Shown here: positions 7,079-14,629 of the stretch, in pieces
Position numbering within the stretch: the first letter of the stretch is position 1
Layout of the letters: each line of letters starts with the position of its first letter
Assembly: GCA_035528065.1 (NCBI GenBank)
Contig: DATKZH010000313.1
Coordinates: 1-19,647 of the forward strand
Source: DATKZH01 sp035528065
Lineage (GTDB): Bacteria; Planctomycetota; Planctomycetia; Pirellulales; Thermoguttaceae
DNA: 19,647 nt
Reading direction: 5' to 3'
Notes under the pieces: generated by a model
Databases searched by the model: none
What the model was told of the DNA's origin: nothing
The model's input: the letters and a program-made list of their open reading frames with translations, nothing else
Program-made: the position numbers and the translations under genes

Positions 7079-10000
7079 CTACGGGCCGGCAAAGCATACG
7101 ACCTTGCCGTCCTGTGTGGCAAGATAGAGCCGACCACCGGCCGCGGCCAGCCCGTCAAAGACCGGCGGGACGTCGAGTTCGTACTCGGCGAGCGGCTGCC
7201 CGTCGGCCGTGGAGACCGCGCAGAGCAGCCCGCCCTCCTTGCCCTCCCACGCGGCGGGGAGATCAGCCAGCTTGCCGTCGTCGGGCGGACCGGCCACGAA
7301 CAAGGTGTTCTCCGCCAACAGCATCGCCCGCACTAGAAGCGGCACCTCTTTCGTCCACCGGTACTTCTTGGGCGGCGCGGCGGGCTCTCGGCGTCGCTGC
7401 TTAGCCGCGGGCTTGGTTGCGGGCTTTGCTGCGGGCTCTGCTTTGGACTTCGCCGCGGCCCTTGCTGCCGGCTTGGCCGCCGGCTTGGACTGCGCCCGCT
7501 TGGCCGCCGCCGGCTCGGGCTCCGGCTTGCTCTTGCGGGCGTCCTGCCGATCCACGGCGAACAGCCGATACGATATCCAACGGGCGTCGGGATCGCGATC
7601 GGGCCGGAAATGGAAGATGGCCGTCCCGTCCACGCCGACGTGGCTCCCATGATTGACGTAGTGGTCGCGCCCGAAGCCGTAGACCCACGACTCGTCGAGC
7701 GCCAGGATCCGCCCGGACGGGGCCGATCGGCCGACAACAGGCCACCCACCGTAGCCCGACCGCATGCTGCTGGCCACCAGCCAATAGGTGCGGTGCCACC
7801 AGGAATCGTCCACAAAGCCGACCGAGCTGTACAGGTGCGGCACGTCTTCTTCCTGCTCGGCGAGGTTGCGGTCGAACCGCTTGTGCCGCATGTAGATCGA
7901 GGTGCCATCGCTGGAGAGCACGTCGGGGAGCGCCCCCTTCATGTGCGTGCCGCGGATGCTCTGTTGCGGCTCCAGCCCGGTCTCGGGATCGCGGTCGTCC
8001 ATGCGCAACTCGGCCAGCTTCTCGCCCGTCACGGCGTCCAGCCGGTAGAGATACATCCCCCCGTCCAGGAAGATCGACCGGCCGGCGACGAAGTAGGCCG
8101 AGCCGTCTTCGACCAACACGCTTCCGTGCACGGGCCAGGCCGATTCCAATTGGTTGTAGGCGACGACGCGTCGATCTTCCGGGGCCGCCCGGAATCGCCA
8201 CGCCAGCTCGCCGTCCGACGCGCGGAGGCAGTAAACCCATCCGTCGGCACACCCGAACAGCGCAAGCCCCCGATAGATCGTCGGCGGACCGTCGACTCGC
8301 CCGCCCGCCGTGAAGCTCCAGGCCGGCTTGCCGCTCTCGGCGTCCAGGGCGTGGACGGTGTGGGCGTCGACCTGGGCCACGAAGACCTTTCCGTCGGCGA
8401 TGACCGGGCTCGTCAGCTTGCCGCCCAGCTCGGCCTGCCAGGAGCGCTGGAGCGTGGTCGGCACGGCGGCGTCGGTCCGGCCGCTCCGCGCGGCGTCGTG
8501 GCGGTAGGTGGGCCAATCTTCGGAAGGATGAGTGATGAAGGATGAAGGATGAATGCTCGCATCGAACGCAGGACCGCGCTCGAGTCGCGCGGTCTCGGTA
8601 TTCTCGTCGCTCGCCTCTCGTCCCTCGCTTCTCTGCGGCGCCAAGGCGTTGAAGCCGTTCAGCTTCGACTCGATGTAGCAGGCACAGGAATGCGACGGGG
8701 CGTAGAGCAGTCCGTTGCACGGCATCACGCCGTACTGGCACGTGCCGCGAGTCCAGTGGTCGGTGGTCGCCTTGCCGGTCGCCACGTCGATGAACTCCAC
8801 GCCGGCCCGGCCCAGAACGAGATACCGCTCGGTCGCCTTGTTGCGGTAGCACCGGTGGTGCCCCATTCCGACGGTGAAGAACTCCTTGTCGGGCGGCCGC
8901 TCCATCTTGACCTCACCCGTGGCCGGATCGCGCCCGGTGGTGATCCCCGGCTCCGTGGCACGGACGAGGTTACCCGTCCAAACCAGGCCGCCCGCCACCA
9001 GCACGTCGACCGGGCCGTTGTAGCATTCCTTGCAGGGGCAACTCCAAAGCCGCCGGCCGTCGGCGGCCGAAAACGCGATCAGCTCTCCCACCGGGGCGAG
9101 TCCGCCCGCGCTGCTCGGGATCCACTCCACGCCTTCCGGCTGGGAGCCATCCTCTCGGGCGGAAGAAGCCACGTCGCGATCCGCCGAGAGCACCACGTCC
9201 TGGTAGACCACCAGCGTGGGAGTGGACCATCCCAGCCGGCTGCGGCTGATCGGACGCTCGGCCCGCCAGACCTCGTCGCCGCTCTTCGCATCCAAGGAGA
9301 CGACGTGCTCGGCGTTCTCGAAAAACACCTTGCCGCCGTGGACGGCCAGCGTAGTGGGCATCAGCTCGGCGGTGGCCGCGTCGGCCTTCTTCCACACCAG
9401 CTCGCCCGTGTCGGCTTGGATCGCGAGGATTCGCTTCTCGTGAGCGGAGGGGGTGACGCCGCGTCGCCAGGTCTCGATGACGGCCCCCGCTTGCTCGGCG
9501 CGCCGCTCGCCGGCGACCAGGTAGAGGACCCCGCCCGCGCAGAGGATCTCCGTCGTGCCGCCGGTCCCCTCGTACGTCTTGACGGTCTCGCCCGTCGCGG
9601 CGTCCAGCGCGGTCACCGGCTCGCCATAGCCTAGCGTCACGTAAACGCGGTCGCCGATGGCCACCAGCGTTCGTGAAACTTCAGGCGGGCCGCTGCGGAA
9701 GCCCCGCAGGTGCCACTCCCAGGACTCGATGGGCCGTTTCCAGAGGAGCACGCCGCTGAACGCATCGCGGGCGACCAGCCACCACTTGGCCGGCAGGACA
9801 ATGAACGCCGTCGGGCCTTCGTCGACGATCGCGAAGACCCGCCCGCCGCTGGAGACGACCGCGCTCAGCGTGGCCAGATGGTCGTGGCTTCGCGCCCATT
9901 TCGGCCCGCCGACCCACTGGAGGTGGCGCGGCGGTCCGACCACCGAGTCCCGGGCCACGGCGTTGTTGTCCGGGCCGTGAAGGAAGTGGGTCCACTCGTC

Positions 10001-10507
10001 GATCTCTGTGGGGCGGGGCTTGACGGTCGCTTTCCACTCGCCGCCGGCCCTGACACAAACCACGCCGCCCGGAGCAAGCACCCGCATGACCTCTCCCCGC
10101 ATTCCTTCGCCCGGGCGGCTCGACAAGACGAGCAGGTTGACCAGGTTGTCCGCGTACGGCAGCCGCTCCCCCGTCCAATGCTCGGCGGACACCTTGCCGC
10201 AAAGGCCCATGGCGCGGATCGTCTCGCGGGCCTTCTCGACGTTGCCCGCGTCGGCGTCCAAGCCGTGGACCAGGTAGCTGTCGCCCGCACGAAGCGCGGC
10301 GGTCAGCTTCCCGTCGCCGCAGCCGACGTGGACCACCAGCCCGCCGCGGGCGCCCGCGGCGTCGAGGATTTCGCGGGCCGTCGCCCTTTCAGGCGACTCG
10401 GCCGCGGTCGCCGTAGCTTCGAGAAGGCCCACCAGGGAAAGCGACAAGATCAGAGCGACCAGGACCGCTCGGCTCAAACGGGCAGCAACTGGTATTCGTC
10501 TTACCAT
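7079..10507 (-). CDS. Exported methyltransferase-like / double PQQ-type beta-propeller fusion protein
   Basis: 1142 aa, starting at 10507 (AAGGAG 7 nt upstream) with a signal peptide to about residue 36. Residues about 45-160 look like a Rossmann methyltransferase: motif I VVHVGCGDG (58-66), acidic D84 in HGLDAD, LPYADNLVNLLVL (117-128) and VLAPGGVVCV. A first propeller runs from DEWTHFLHGPDNN (about 170) to about 625, and a second from DWPTYRHDAARSG (about 664) to the end. Several blades carry the A-L-D-A-x-(T/S)-G-x-x-x-W signature of PQQ/BamB-type repeats. Cysteines cluster in SCPCKEC and SHSCACY (C608, C610). Residues about 626-662 derive from repeat DNA, and about 992-1047 are a Lys/Ala/Pro-rich tract. 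PQQ binding, methyl transfer and BamB-like scaffolding are all unproven; an exported protein would have no obvious SAM supply. It sits between the heparinase-like and sulfatase genes. Confidence 0.88.
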   Translation of the reverse strand: MVRRIPVAARLSRAVLVALILSLSLVGLLEATATAAESPERATAREILDAAGARGGLVVHVGCGDGKLTAALRAGDSYLVHGLDADAGNVEKARETIRAMGLCGKVSAEHWTGERLPYADNLVNLLVLSSRPGEGMRGEVMRVLAPGGVVCVRAGGEWKATVKPRPTEIDEWTHFLHGPDNNAVARDSVVGPPRHLQWVGGPKWARSHDHLATLSAVVSSGGRVFAIVDEGPTAFIVLPAKWWLVARDAFSGVLLWKRPIESWEWHLRGFRSGPPEVSRTLVAIGDRVYVTLGYGEPVTALDAATGETVKTYEGTGGTTEILCAGGVLYLVAGERRAEQAGAVIETWRRGVTPSAHEKRILAIQADTGELVWKKADAATAELMPTTLAVHGGKVFFENAEHVVSLDAKSGDEVWRAERPISRSRLGWSTPTLVVYQDVVLSADRDVASSAREDGSQPEGVEWIPSSAGGLAPVGELIAFSAADGRRLWSCPCKECYNGPVDVLVAGGLVWTGNLVRATEPGITTGRDPATGEVKMERPPDKEFFTVGMGHHRCYRNKATERYLVLGRAGVEFIDVATGKATTDHWTRGTCQYGVMPCNGLLYAPSHSCACYIESKLNGFNALAPQRSEGREASDENTETARLERGPAFDASIHPSSFITHPSEDWPTYRHDAARSGRTDAAVPTTLQRSWQAELGGKLTSPVIADGKVFVAQVDAHTVHALDAESGKPAWSFTAGGRVDGPPTIYRGLALFGCADGWVYCLRASDGELAWRFRAAPEDRRVVAYNQLESAWPVHGSVLVEDGSAYFVAGRSIFLDGGMYLYRLDAVTGEKLAELRMDDRDPETGLEPQQSIRGTHMKGALPDVLSSDGTSIYMRHKRFDRNLAEQEEDVPHLYSSVGFVDDSWWHRTYWLVASSMRSGYGGWPVVGRSAPSGRILALDESWVYGFGRDHYVNHGSHVGVDGTAIFHFRPDRDPDARWISYRLFAVDRQDARKSKPEPEPAAAKRAQSKPAAKPAARAAAKSKAEPAAKPATKPAAKQRRREPAAPPKKYRWTKEVPLLVRAMLLAENTLFVAGPPDDGKLADLPAAWEGKEGGLLCAVSTADGQPLAEYELDVPPVFDGLAAAGGRLYLATQDGKVVCFAGP
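7367..7537 (-). repeat. Lys/Ala/Pro-rich low-complexity coding tract
   Basis: About 56 codons (residues about 992-1047 of the fusion protein) made of degenerate KPAAKPA-like units such as AKPAARAAAKSKAEPAAKP. It interrupts the second propeller between LFAVDRQDAR and YRWTKEVPLL, just before the last blades. The composition resembles histone-H1-like or cell-wall-linker tails and is unlike the rest of the protein. Confidence 0.8.
8522..8632. repeat. Intergenic-type repeat block inside a coding sequence
   Basis: On the plus strand 8522-8553 is a degenerate tandem array of GGATGAA/GTGATGAA units, and about 8600-8632 is a CTCGTCGCTCGCCTCTCG-like pyrimidine tract (GCGAGGGACGAG-like on the coding strand). 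Together they encode about 37 residues of the fusion protein, including SIHPSSFITHPS, exactly between propeller one and the DWPTYRHD start of propeller two. From memory, GATGAATGATGAA and CGAGGGACGAGGG arrays are common between genes in planctomycetes. The insert keeps the frame. Confidence 0.65.
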
Positions 10508-10514
10508 GATCCGA

Positions 10515-10520
10515 CTCCTT
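10515..10520 (-). promoter_or_regulatory. Ribosome binding site deciding the fusion-gene start
   Basis: AAGGAG on the minus strand, 7 nt before the ATG at 10507. It favours the MVRRIPVAAR signal-peptide start over an in-frame ATG 76 codons upstream, whose extra residues look like translated leader sequence. Confidence 0.7.
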
Positions 10521-10589
10521 GTTCCTGGCCAGAACCGGCTCCCTTGAAGTATGTGCGCGAAAGCCGGCGAGCCGGAGGTGCGAGCCTTG

Positions 10590-10615
10590 GGGCGCGGACC
10601 CCGGAGCTCGCGCCC
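10590..10615. other. GC-rich hairpin in the leader of the fusion gene
   Basis: GGGCGCG at 10590-10596 pairs with CGCGCCC at 10609-10615, a 7-bp stem with a 12-nt loop. It would fall in the leader between the predicted promoter (10637-10664) and the start at 10507. No U-tract follows. The flanking 10561-10587 stretch has repeated GCCGG and GCGAGCC words, typical of planctomycete intergenic repeats. No function is assigned. Confidence 0.35.
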
Positions 10616-10636
10616 GGCGTCGCTTGTTGCCCACCC

Positions 10637-10664
10637 ATTATCGGGGACACTTACCACGTGGCAA
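10637..10664 (-). promoter_or_regulatory. Predicted sigma70-type promoter for the methyltransferase-PQQ gene
   Basis: On the minus strand TTGCCA (10664-10659) and GATAAT (10642-10637) are separated by 16 bp; each hexamer matches the sigma70 consensus at 5 of 6 positions. It lies in the 187-bp gap after the heparinase-like gene and would give a leader of about 120 nt before the start at 10507. Such matches are uncommon in this GC-rich DNA, which raises their value. Confidence 0.45.
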
Positions 10665-10670
10665 GTCTCC
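10645..10670. promoter_or_regulatory. Imperfect 26-bp palindrome over the predicted promoter, possible operator
   Basis: Two 13-bp arms, GGACACTTACCAC and GTGGCAAGTCTCC, are complementary at 11 of 13 positions and centred on CACGTG. The palindrome covers the predicted -35 hexamer and most of the spacer. This is where a dimeric repressor such as a LacI- or GntR-type regulator would act, although no regulator gene is in view. It also begins 25 nt after the stop of the upstream gene and could form an RNA stem there. Confidence 0.45.
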
Positions 10671-10694
10671 GCCGGCCGATGGAGCGTGGTTTTG

Positions 10695-13600
10695 CTATTC
10701 GGGCCGACCTTCCCACGCGGTGGGGACAACCACACTGTCGCCTTTCTGGACGTCGTAGTAGTAAAGCGAGTCGCCCTCCTCGAAGCCGTCGATGCTCTCC
10801 ACGTGCAGCTTCATCGGTGCGGCGAACTCGATCGTGTCGACGTGCGTTGAGGCGCCGCTCGGGCCCCGCAGGAGCTTGCCGTCGAAGAACCGCGTCGTGG
10901 AGCCGCCCACCACGGAACGGGCGTATTCGTGGGGGACATCGCTGAGGATCATGTCCGGCTTGAGCTGGTGGACCCGGCCCTGCCCGAGGAGCATCGACTG
11001 CGGGCCGAGCTGGATCCGCGTTCCTTTCGCCGTGGGCTCTGCGCCGTAGATGCGATACGCCGTGTTGCGGGAATAGCGGGGGTTGGAGAATGAAACCGCG
11101 GAGCCGCTCCCGTCGTCCTGCGGCGGCTCGAGATCGGTCTGGACCCAGTTCTCGTCGTAGCTCAGGTCGAGGACCGTCCCGCGAAGAATCCCCTGCTTGG
11201 GCCCGCACGGCTTGCCGTTGAGGCGGACGTCCCAGGCTCCGTGGGTGGCCAGCGTCTCCACGCGGCTGTCTTGGACCGCGAGAAAAACGACCGCCCCGCG
11301 CCAGCGGACTTCTCCGACGGCCGTTTCCGCCGATTTCTCTTCCGCGTCGAGGCCGGCACTGAAGAAATACTCGTCGCGTCCCAATCGCCGCACGTGCACG
11401 CCAATCGGGGTCACTTCCGCGCCTTCATCGCCGGCTTCCGCACCCCCACGGTGCACTTGTACGCGCTCGGCCGACGCCAAGATCGGCTCCGGCGGCAGCG
11501 ACGCTTTGGGCGCTTGTTCCGAGTCGGACCGCGCGGCATACGGCTCCATCACTACCGCGAAGTTGCTCGATAGCCCCGTCGCCGTAGCCGTCCCCGTGCG
11601 TCGGGCGAGCAGGTAGGAGGCGCTGCGGCAGTGTGGGTACAGCCCGGGCGCCTTGGCCATGACGACCTCCGTCTCCGGCTCGGGGAGCAGGTGGACGCGG
11701 AAGTGGGCGTCGCCCGGGCCGCCCAGCGTCCAGTCGGCCGTGCACGGCCCGTCGGCCCGGGCGCGGCGCATGTCGTAGAAGAACCCATAACCGTTCCCCG
11801 GCGGCGGATTCCAATAGGGCTTATTGGGGAAGCCGGCGACGTCGCCCTCCGGACCGATACGTTCACCCCAGGCATGCTCCAAGCCGGCCAGCGAGCCGTC
11901 CTCTTCGGGGCCCAGGTCGATGCCGCGGACGTCGAACTGCTGGCTTTGCACGCCGACGCCGTAATCGTGCTGCCGGCCGCCGCGCACGCGAAACAGGTCG
12001 ACCAGATACTGGCCACGGCCGCCGCCCACGAGTGCCACCGTGCGGCGATACTGCGTCACGCCCTGCGACGAGTAGCTGAGCGGTGAGTCCGCTTCGACGA
12101 GCTTGATGCCGGGCAGATCGGCAAAAAGGTGGAGGCTCCCGCCCGATCCGCCCCGCTGGCTCGCCTCGTTCACCGTGACCAGGTTGTGGGAGACGGTCTG
12201 GCTGCCCCAGCCGACCTGGGCGTGCGTGCTCCCCAGCCCGTATCCGATCTCGTAGGTGAGCTGCCAGCCTTTTCCGTAGTATATAAGACCCAGGTCGTCG
12301 AGGTCGCCGTGGTTGAGCGACGGGCCGAACCGGAGCAGGGCCCCCTGGGCATCGGTCTCCTGTCCGTCGCGGAGGATCGCGATCCCCTTCTGCCCGAGAA
12401 ACCACGAGCCGAACAGCCGCCGCCGGAAGTCGGCGTCGAGCTCCGCCTCAGGGAGATCGGGCGCCGGGTCGGCATGGTAGAGGAGCCAGCGCCGGATCCG
12501 CGACTCCCGGCGTGCACGCGGCACGTCGCCCCGGCAGAGGAAGCGGAGCACGCCGGCGAACGCCTCCTTCTCTTGGCCCGAACAGGCAGCGAACAGCCGC
12601 TCGGCGCACTCGTAGTCGCGGGCCGAGAACGGGGCCGACGACGGGAACCGGCATTGGTTGTCCGGCCCGCAATCGCCGAAGTTGGGCACGTGGCCGGCGA
12701 CGTCCATCACCAGATCGGGCAGGTAGTAGAAGCTCCGCATTCGGGCGTCGTCGAACAGGTTGATCCCGCGAGGGTACTTGTCGCATCGCCAGTTTTTCAG
12801 CGGCTCGACGAAGGTGAGATAGAGCTGGCGGCAGTGCATGGCGTAGCCCAGCGCCGTCTCGTAGTATCGGCCGTCGCGGTCGCAGTTGTTGGCGAGCATC
12901 GCGTAGATCGAATAGGGGCCCTCGACGGCGCCCGCCACGTACTCGGGAATACCCAGCAGGACGCCCACGGCCAACGCGCCCCGCATGTAGTCGGCATGGC
13001 CGTTGTGAAGCATCCCGCCGAACGTGTGGGCGTAGCAGTAGTAGGCGGCGTCCTGCATCAGGTTCAGGTCGACGTTTTCGCGGCGGGTCATCTCGGGCCA
13101 CGAGCGACCCCGTGCGTCGCGCGTGCCCACGGCCCGCTCTTGCGCCGAGGGACCCTCGGGAAACGTCGCCTCGAGCTTCGGCCTCAGCGAAGGCTTGTCC
13201 AGGGCCTTGCTCGCGTAGATCAGGTCGTAGGCCTCGACGTACACGACCAGGTTCCGGGCCACCTGATACCAGGGCCGCGCGAACCGGCCGCTGGGGGGTC
13301 GGCTGGGGTAGTCCCACGAGCCGGACGTGGATTCCGCGTAGATGCCGGCCAACGCGTCGAAGAAGAAGGCCGCCCGGTCGGCGTACTTTTCGTCGCCGGT
13401 CAGGGCGTAGGCGTGCGCGAGGCTCGGCAGCGCATCGCGCGTCCACTGCTCCGTCACCCAAGCGTTCCACGTACCCAGCAGGTAGTGGATGCGCCCGTCC
13501 TTGGCCACGTAGCCCGTGCCGTCGTCGGGATGCGCTTCGTCGGGCAGGACGTGCCCCTGGGCGCAAGTCACCCTGCCCGGTCGCTCCCACGAGCATCGCG

Positions 13601-14408
13601 CGCCGCCCCACGAGCCGCACGAAGCATTGCAGATCGGACAGCCCGTGAAGCCATACGCGTAGCACGCCCCGGGCTCCGGGAGGAACCGGAGCCAGTAGTC
13701 CTCGTCGTTCGCAAGCCACTTCGCCGCTTCCGCCAGGATGCTCGCCTTCTCGGCCTTCCCCCATTCGGTCGCCTCCGCGTTGCGACGGGCCCGGGCGAAG
13801 TCGTCGGCGTTCACGTAGACGATCGGATGCGACGGGCTGCCCCGGGCCGTCAGCTCCTCGCGCTTCTTAGGACCCGCGAGCTGCTTGGGCGGCTTGATGA
13901 GCCCGCGCGGATCGAGAAAGACGCCGATCTCGTTGATCCCCAGGTAGACCTTCGGCTCGTGGACGGCCAGGACGCGAAGGGTCAGCGACGTGGTCTCTCG
14001 GGGCCCGTCGAATCGGAACACCGTCCAGCCCGACGCCTCCGGCTCGAAGCGGACCCTCGCTTTGGCCCCGTCGCTCAACTCGACCTCGGCCTCTTTCCAG
14101 TACGCGTAGAGGTTCGAAGCCCCGCGGGCGTAGACATCGACGACGACCGTATCGAGCGTGACCGGCTCGTTCCACTCCAGCTTGACCCAGTGGGGAAGCT
14201 CGTAGCCCGACTTGCTGGCCCAGTGCGTGGCCTCGTTGTCGTCCAATAGCTTCAGGGCCCCGTACTTGCCCGTTGGCGGTGCTGACGCGCTTGCCGCCGA
14301 AGGCGTCGCCCGAAGGGCCAGGTTGTCCAAGTCCTGCGACGCGCACACCGAGCAGCAAAACCACGCGGCCACCAGCGCCGCGCCAAGGATTCGACGTTCG
14401 ACCATCAT
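10695..14408 (-). CDS. Very large exported heparinase II/III-like protein with F5/8 C-type domain
   Basis: 1237 aa, with a Cys-rich signal peptide (about 1-24). Residues about 30-165 (THWASKSGYELPHWVKLEW, INEIGVFLD) look like a galactose-binding F5/8 C-type domain. Residues about 195-620 resemble the alpha-helical toroid of heparinase/alginate-lyase families; they include a cysteine cluster (CPICNASC at C257-C264, then C272, C282 and H286) followed by HPDDGTGY. About 680-900 is the beta-sandwich of the heparinase II/III C-terminal domain, with NHGDLDDLGLIYYGKGW (H700) in the place of the family HxHxD signature. The remaining 300 residues are beta-rich and unassigned. It probably cleaves an acidic or sulfated glycan outside the cytoplasm; lyase activity is inferred. 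An ATG-ATG pair starts at 14408, with GAGGTG a few nt upstream. It is the first gene of the minus-strand run and diverges from the GH16 gene. Confidence 0.82.
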   Translation of the reverse strand: MMVERRILGAALVAAWFCCSVCASQDLDNLALRATPSAASASAPPTGKYGALKLLDDNEATHWASKSGYELPHWVKLEWNEPVTLDTVVVDVYARGASNLYAYWKEAEVELSDGAKARVRFEPEASGWTVFRFDGPRETTSLTLRVLAVHEPKVYLGINEIGVFLDPRGLIKPPKQLAGPKKREELTARGSPSHPIVYVNADDFARARRNAEATEWGKAEKASILAEAAKWLANDEDYWLRFLPEPGACYAYGFTGCPICNASCGSWGGARCSWERPGRVTCAQGHVLPDEAHPDDGTGYVAKDGRIHYLLGTWNAWVTEQWTRDALPSLAHAYALTGDEKYADRAAFFFDALAGIYAESTSGSWDYPSRPPSGRFARPWYQVARNLVVYVEAYDLIYASKALDKPSLRPKLEATFPEGPSAQERAVGTRDARGRSWPEMTRRENVDLNLMQDAAYYCYAHTFGGMLHNGHADYMRGALAVGVLLGIPEYVAGAVEGPYSIYAMLANNCDRDGRYYETALGYAMHCRQLYLTFVEPLKNWRCDKYPRGINLFDDARMRSFYYLPDLVMDVAGHVPNFGDCGPDNQCRFPSSAPFSARDYECAERLFAACSGQEKEAFAGVLRFLCRGDVPRARRESRIRRWLLYHADPAPDLPEAELDADFRRRLFGSWFLGQKGIAILRDGQETDAQGALLRFGPSLNHGDLDDLGLIYYGKGWQLTYEIGYGLGSTHAQVGWGSQTVSHNLVTVNEASQRGGSGGSLHLFADLPGIKLVEADSPLSYSSQGVTQYRRTVALVGGGRGQYLVDLFRVRGGRQHDYGVGVQSQQFDVRGIDLGPEEDGSLAGLEHAWGERIGPEGDVAGFPNKPYWNPPPGNGYGFFYDMRRARADGPCTADWTLGGPGDAHFRVHLLPEPETEVVMAKAPGLYPHCRSASYLLARRTGTATATGLSSNFAVVMEPYAARSDSEQAPKASLPPEPILASAERVQVHRGGAEAGDEGAEVTPIGVHVRRLGRDEYFFSAGLDAEEKSAETAVGEVRWRGAVVFLAVQDSRVETLATHGAWDVRLNGKPCGPKQGILRGTVLDLSYDENWVQTDLEPPQDDGSGSAVSFSNPRYSRNTAYRIYGAEPTAKGTRIQLGPQSMLLGQGRVHQLKPDMILSDVPHEYARSVVGGSTTRFFDGKLLRGPSGASTHVDTIEFAAPMKLHVESIDGFEEGDSLYYYDVQKGDSVVVPTAWEGRPE

Positions 14409-14439
14409 CGCACCTCACCCTCGATCCATCCCACCTCGA

Positions 14440-14475
14440 CCCCGATTGGCCGAAAACGACCGGCCACCACCGGGG
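14440..14475. other. Nested two-stem hairpin upstream of the heparinase-like gene
   Basis: CCCCG (14440-14444) pairs with CGGGG (14471-14475), and inside it GGCCG (14448-14452) pairs with CGGCC (14461-14465), with an 8-nt loop and an asymmetric internal loop of 3 and 5 nt. It ends 32 nt before the heparinase-like start and could be an mRNA leader structure or a protein-binding site. Confidence 0.35.
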
Positions 14476-14615
14476 AACATCCTACCCCCGTGCCCGAGCC
14501 GGCACAAATCGCGGCAGCGTGAGTGAGCGATCAGAGTTTTTTTGCAGCTCTTCCGGGTGGCACGGCCGGAGCGCGCGGGCGATAATGTTGGGGAAAGCAC
14601 GATGGCAGCCAACCA

Positions 14616-14620
14616 GGAGG
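14616..14620 (+). promoter_or_regulatory. Ribosome binding site deciding the GH16 start
   Basis: GGAGG sits directly against an in-frame ATG at 14621 (too close) but 9 nt before the ATG at 14630. This favours the MKRRSTGSLL start, which also gives the better signal peptide. Confidence 0.65.
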
Positions 14621-14629
14621 ATGCCCGAC

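Larger units (their letters stand above)
14409..14629. promoter_or_regulatory. Divergent intergenic region between heparinase-like and GH16 genes
   Basis: These 221 bp should carry promoters for both directions. For the plus strand, GATAAT at 14581-14586 is a good -10 placed 30 nt before the GH16 ribosome site, but the hexamer 17 bp upstream (TGGCAC at 14558-14563) is a poor -35. No convincing minus-strand promoter was found. A nested hairpin is at 14440-14475, and a T7 run lies at 14537-14543. Confidence 0.4.

Noticed and set aside
5089..7404. 771-codon open frame on the plus strand opposite the sulfatase and the end of the fusion gene
   Set aside because: It is an antisense shadow caused by high GC at third codon positions; the minus-strand frame holds all sulfatase catalytic motifs and a good ribosome site.
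8522..8553. GGATGAA array considered as a CRISPR or satellite
   Set aside because: Units are 7-8 nt without spacers and lie inside an open reading frame.
7401..8852. Overlapping minus-strand frame in the fusion gene with repeated HSSF peptides
   Set aside because: Alternative frame of the GATGAA repeat; the main frame carries the propeller motifs on both sides.
12129..14249. 706-codon plus-strand frame opposite the heparinase-like gene
   Set aside because: Arg/Val/Gly-rich composition typical of a reverse-frame shadow, while the minus frame has signal peptide and domains.
14343..14408. Lipoprotein signal (CCSVC) on the heparinase-like protein
   Set aside because: The residues before each Cys do not fit a lipobox; an ordinary signal peptidase site near CAS-QD is more likely.
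14558..14563. TGGCAC as the -24 element of a sigma54 promoter
   Set aside because: The required TTGCA-like -12 element is absent at the correct distance.
14273..14629. Upstream extension of the GH16 frame to an ATG at 14273
   Set aside because: It would start inside the divergent heparinase-like gene and bury the signal peptide; GGAGG at 14616 supports 14630.
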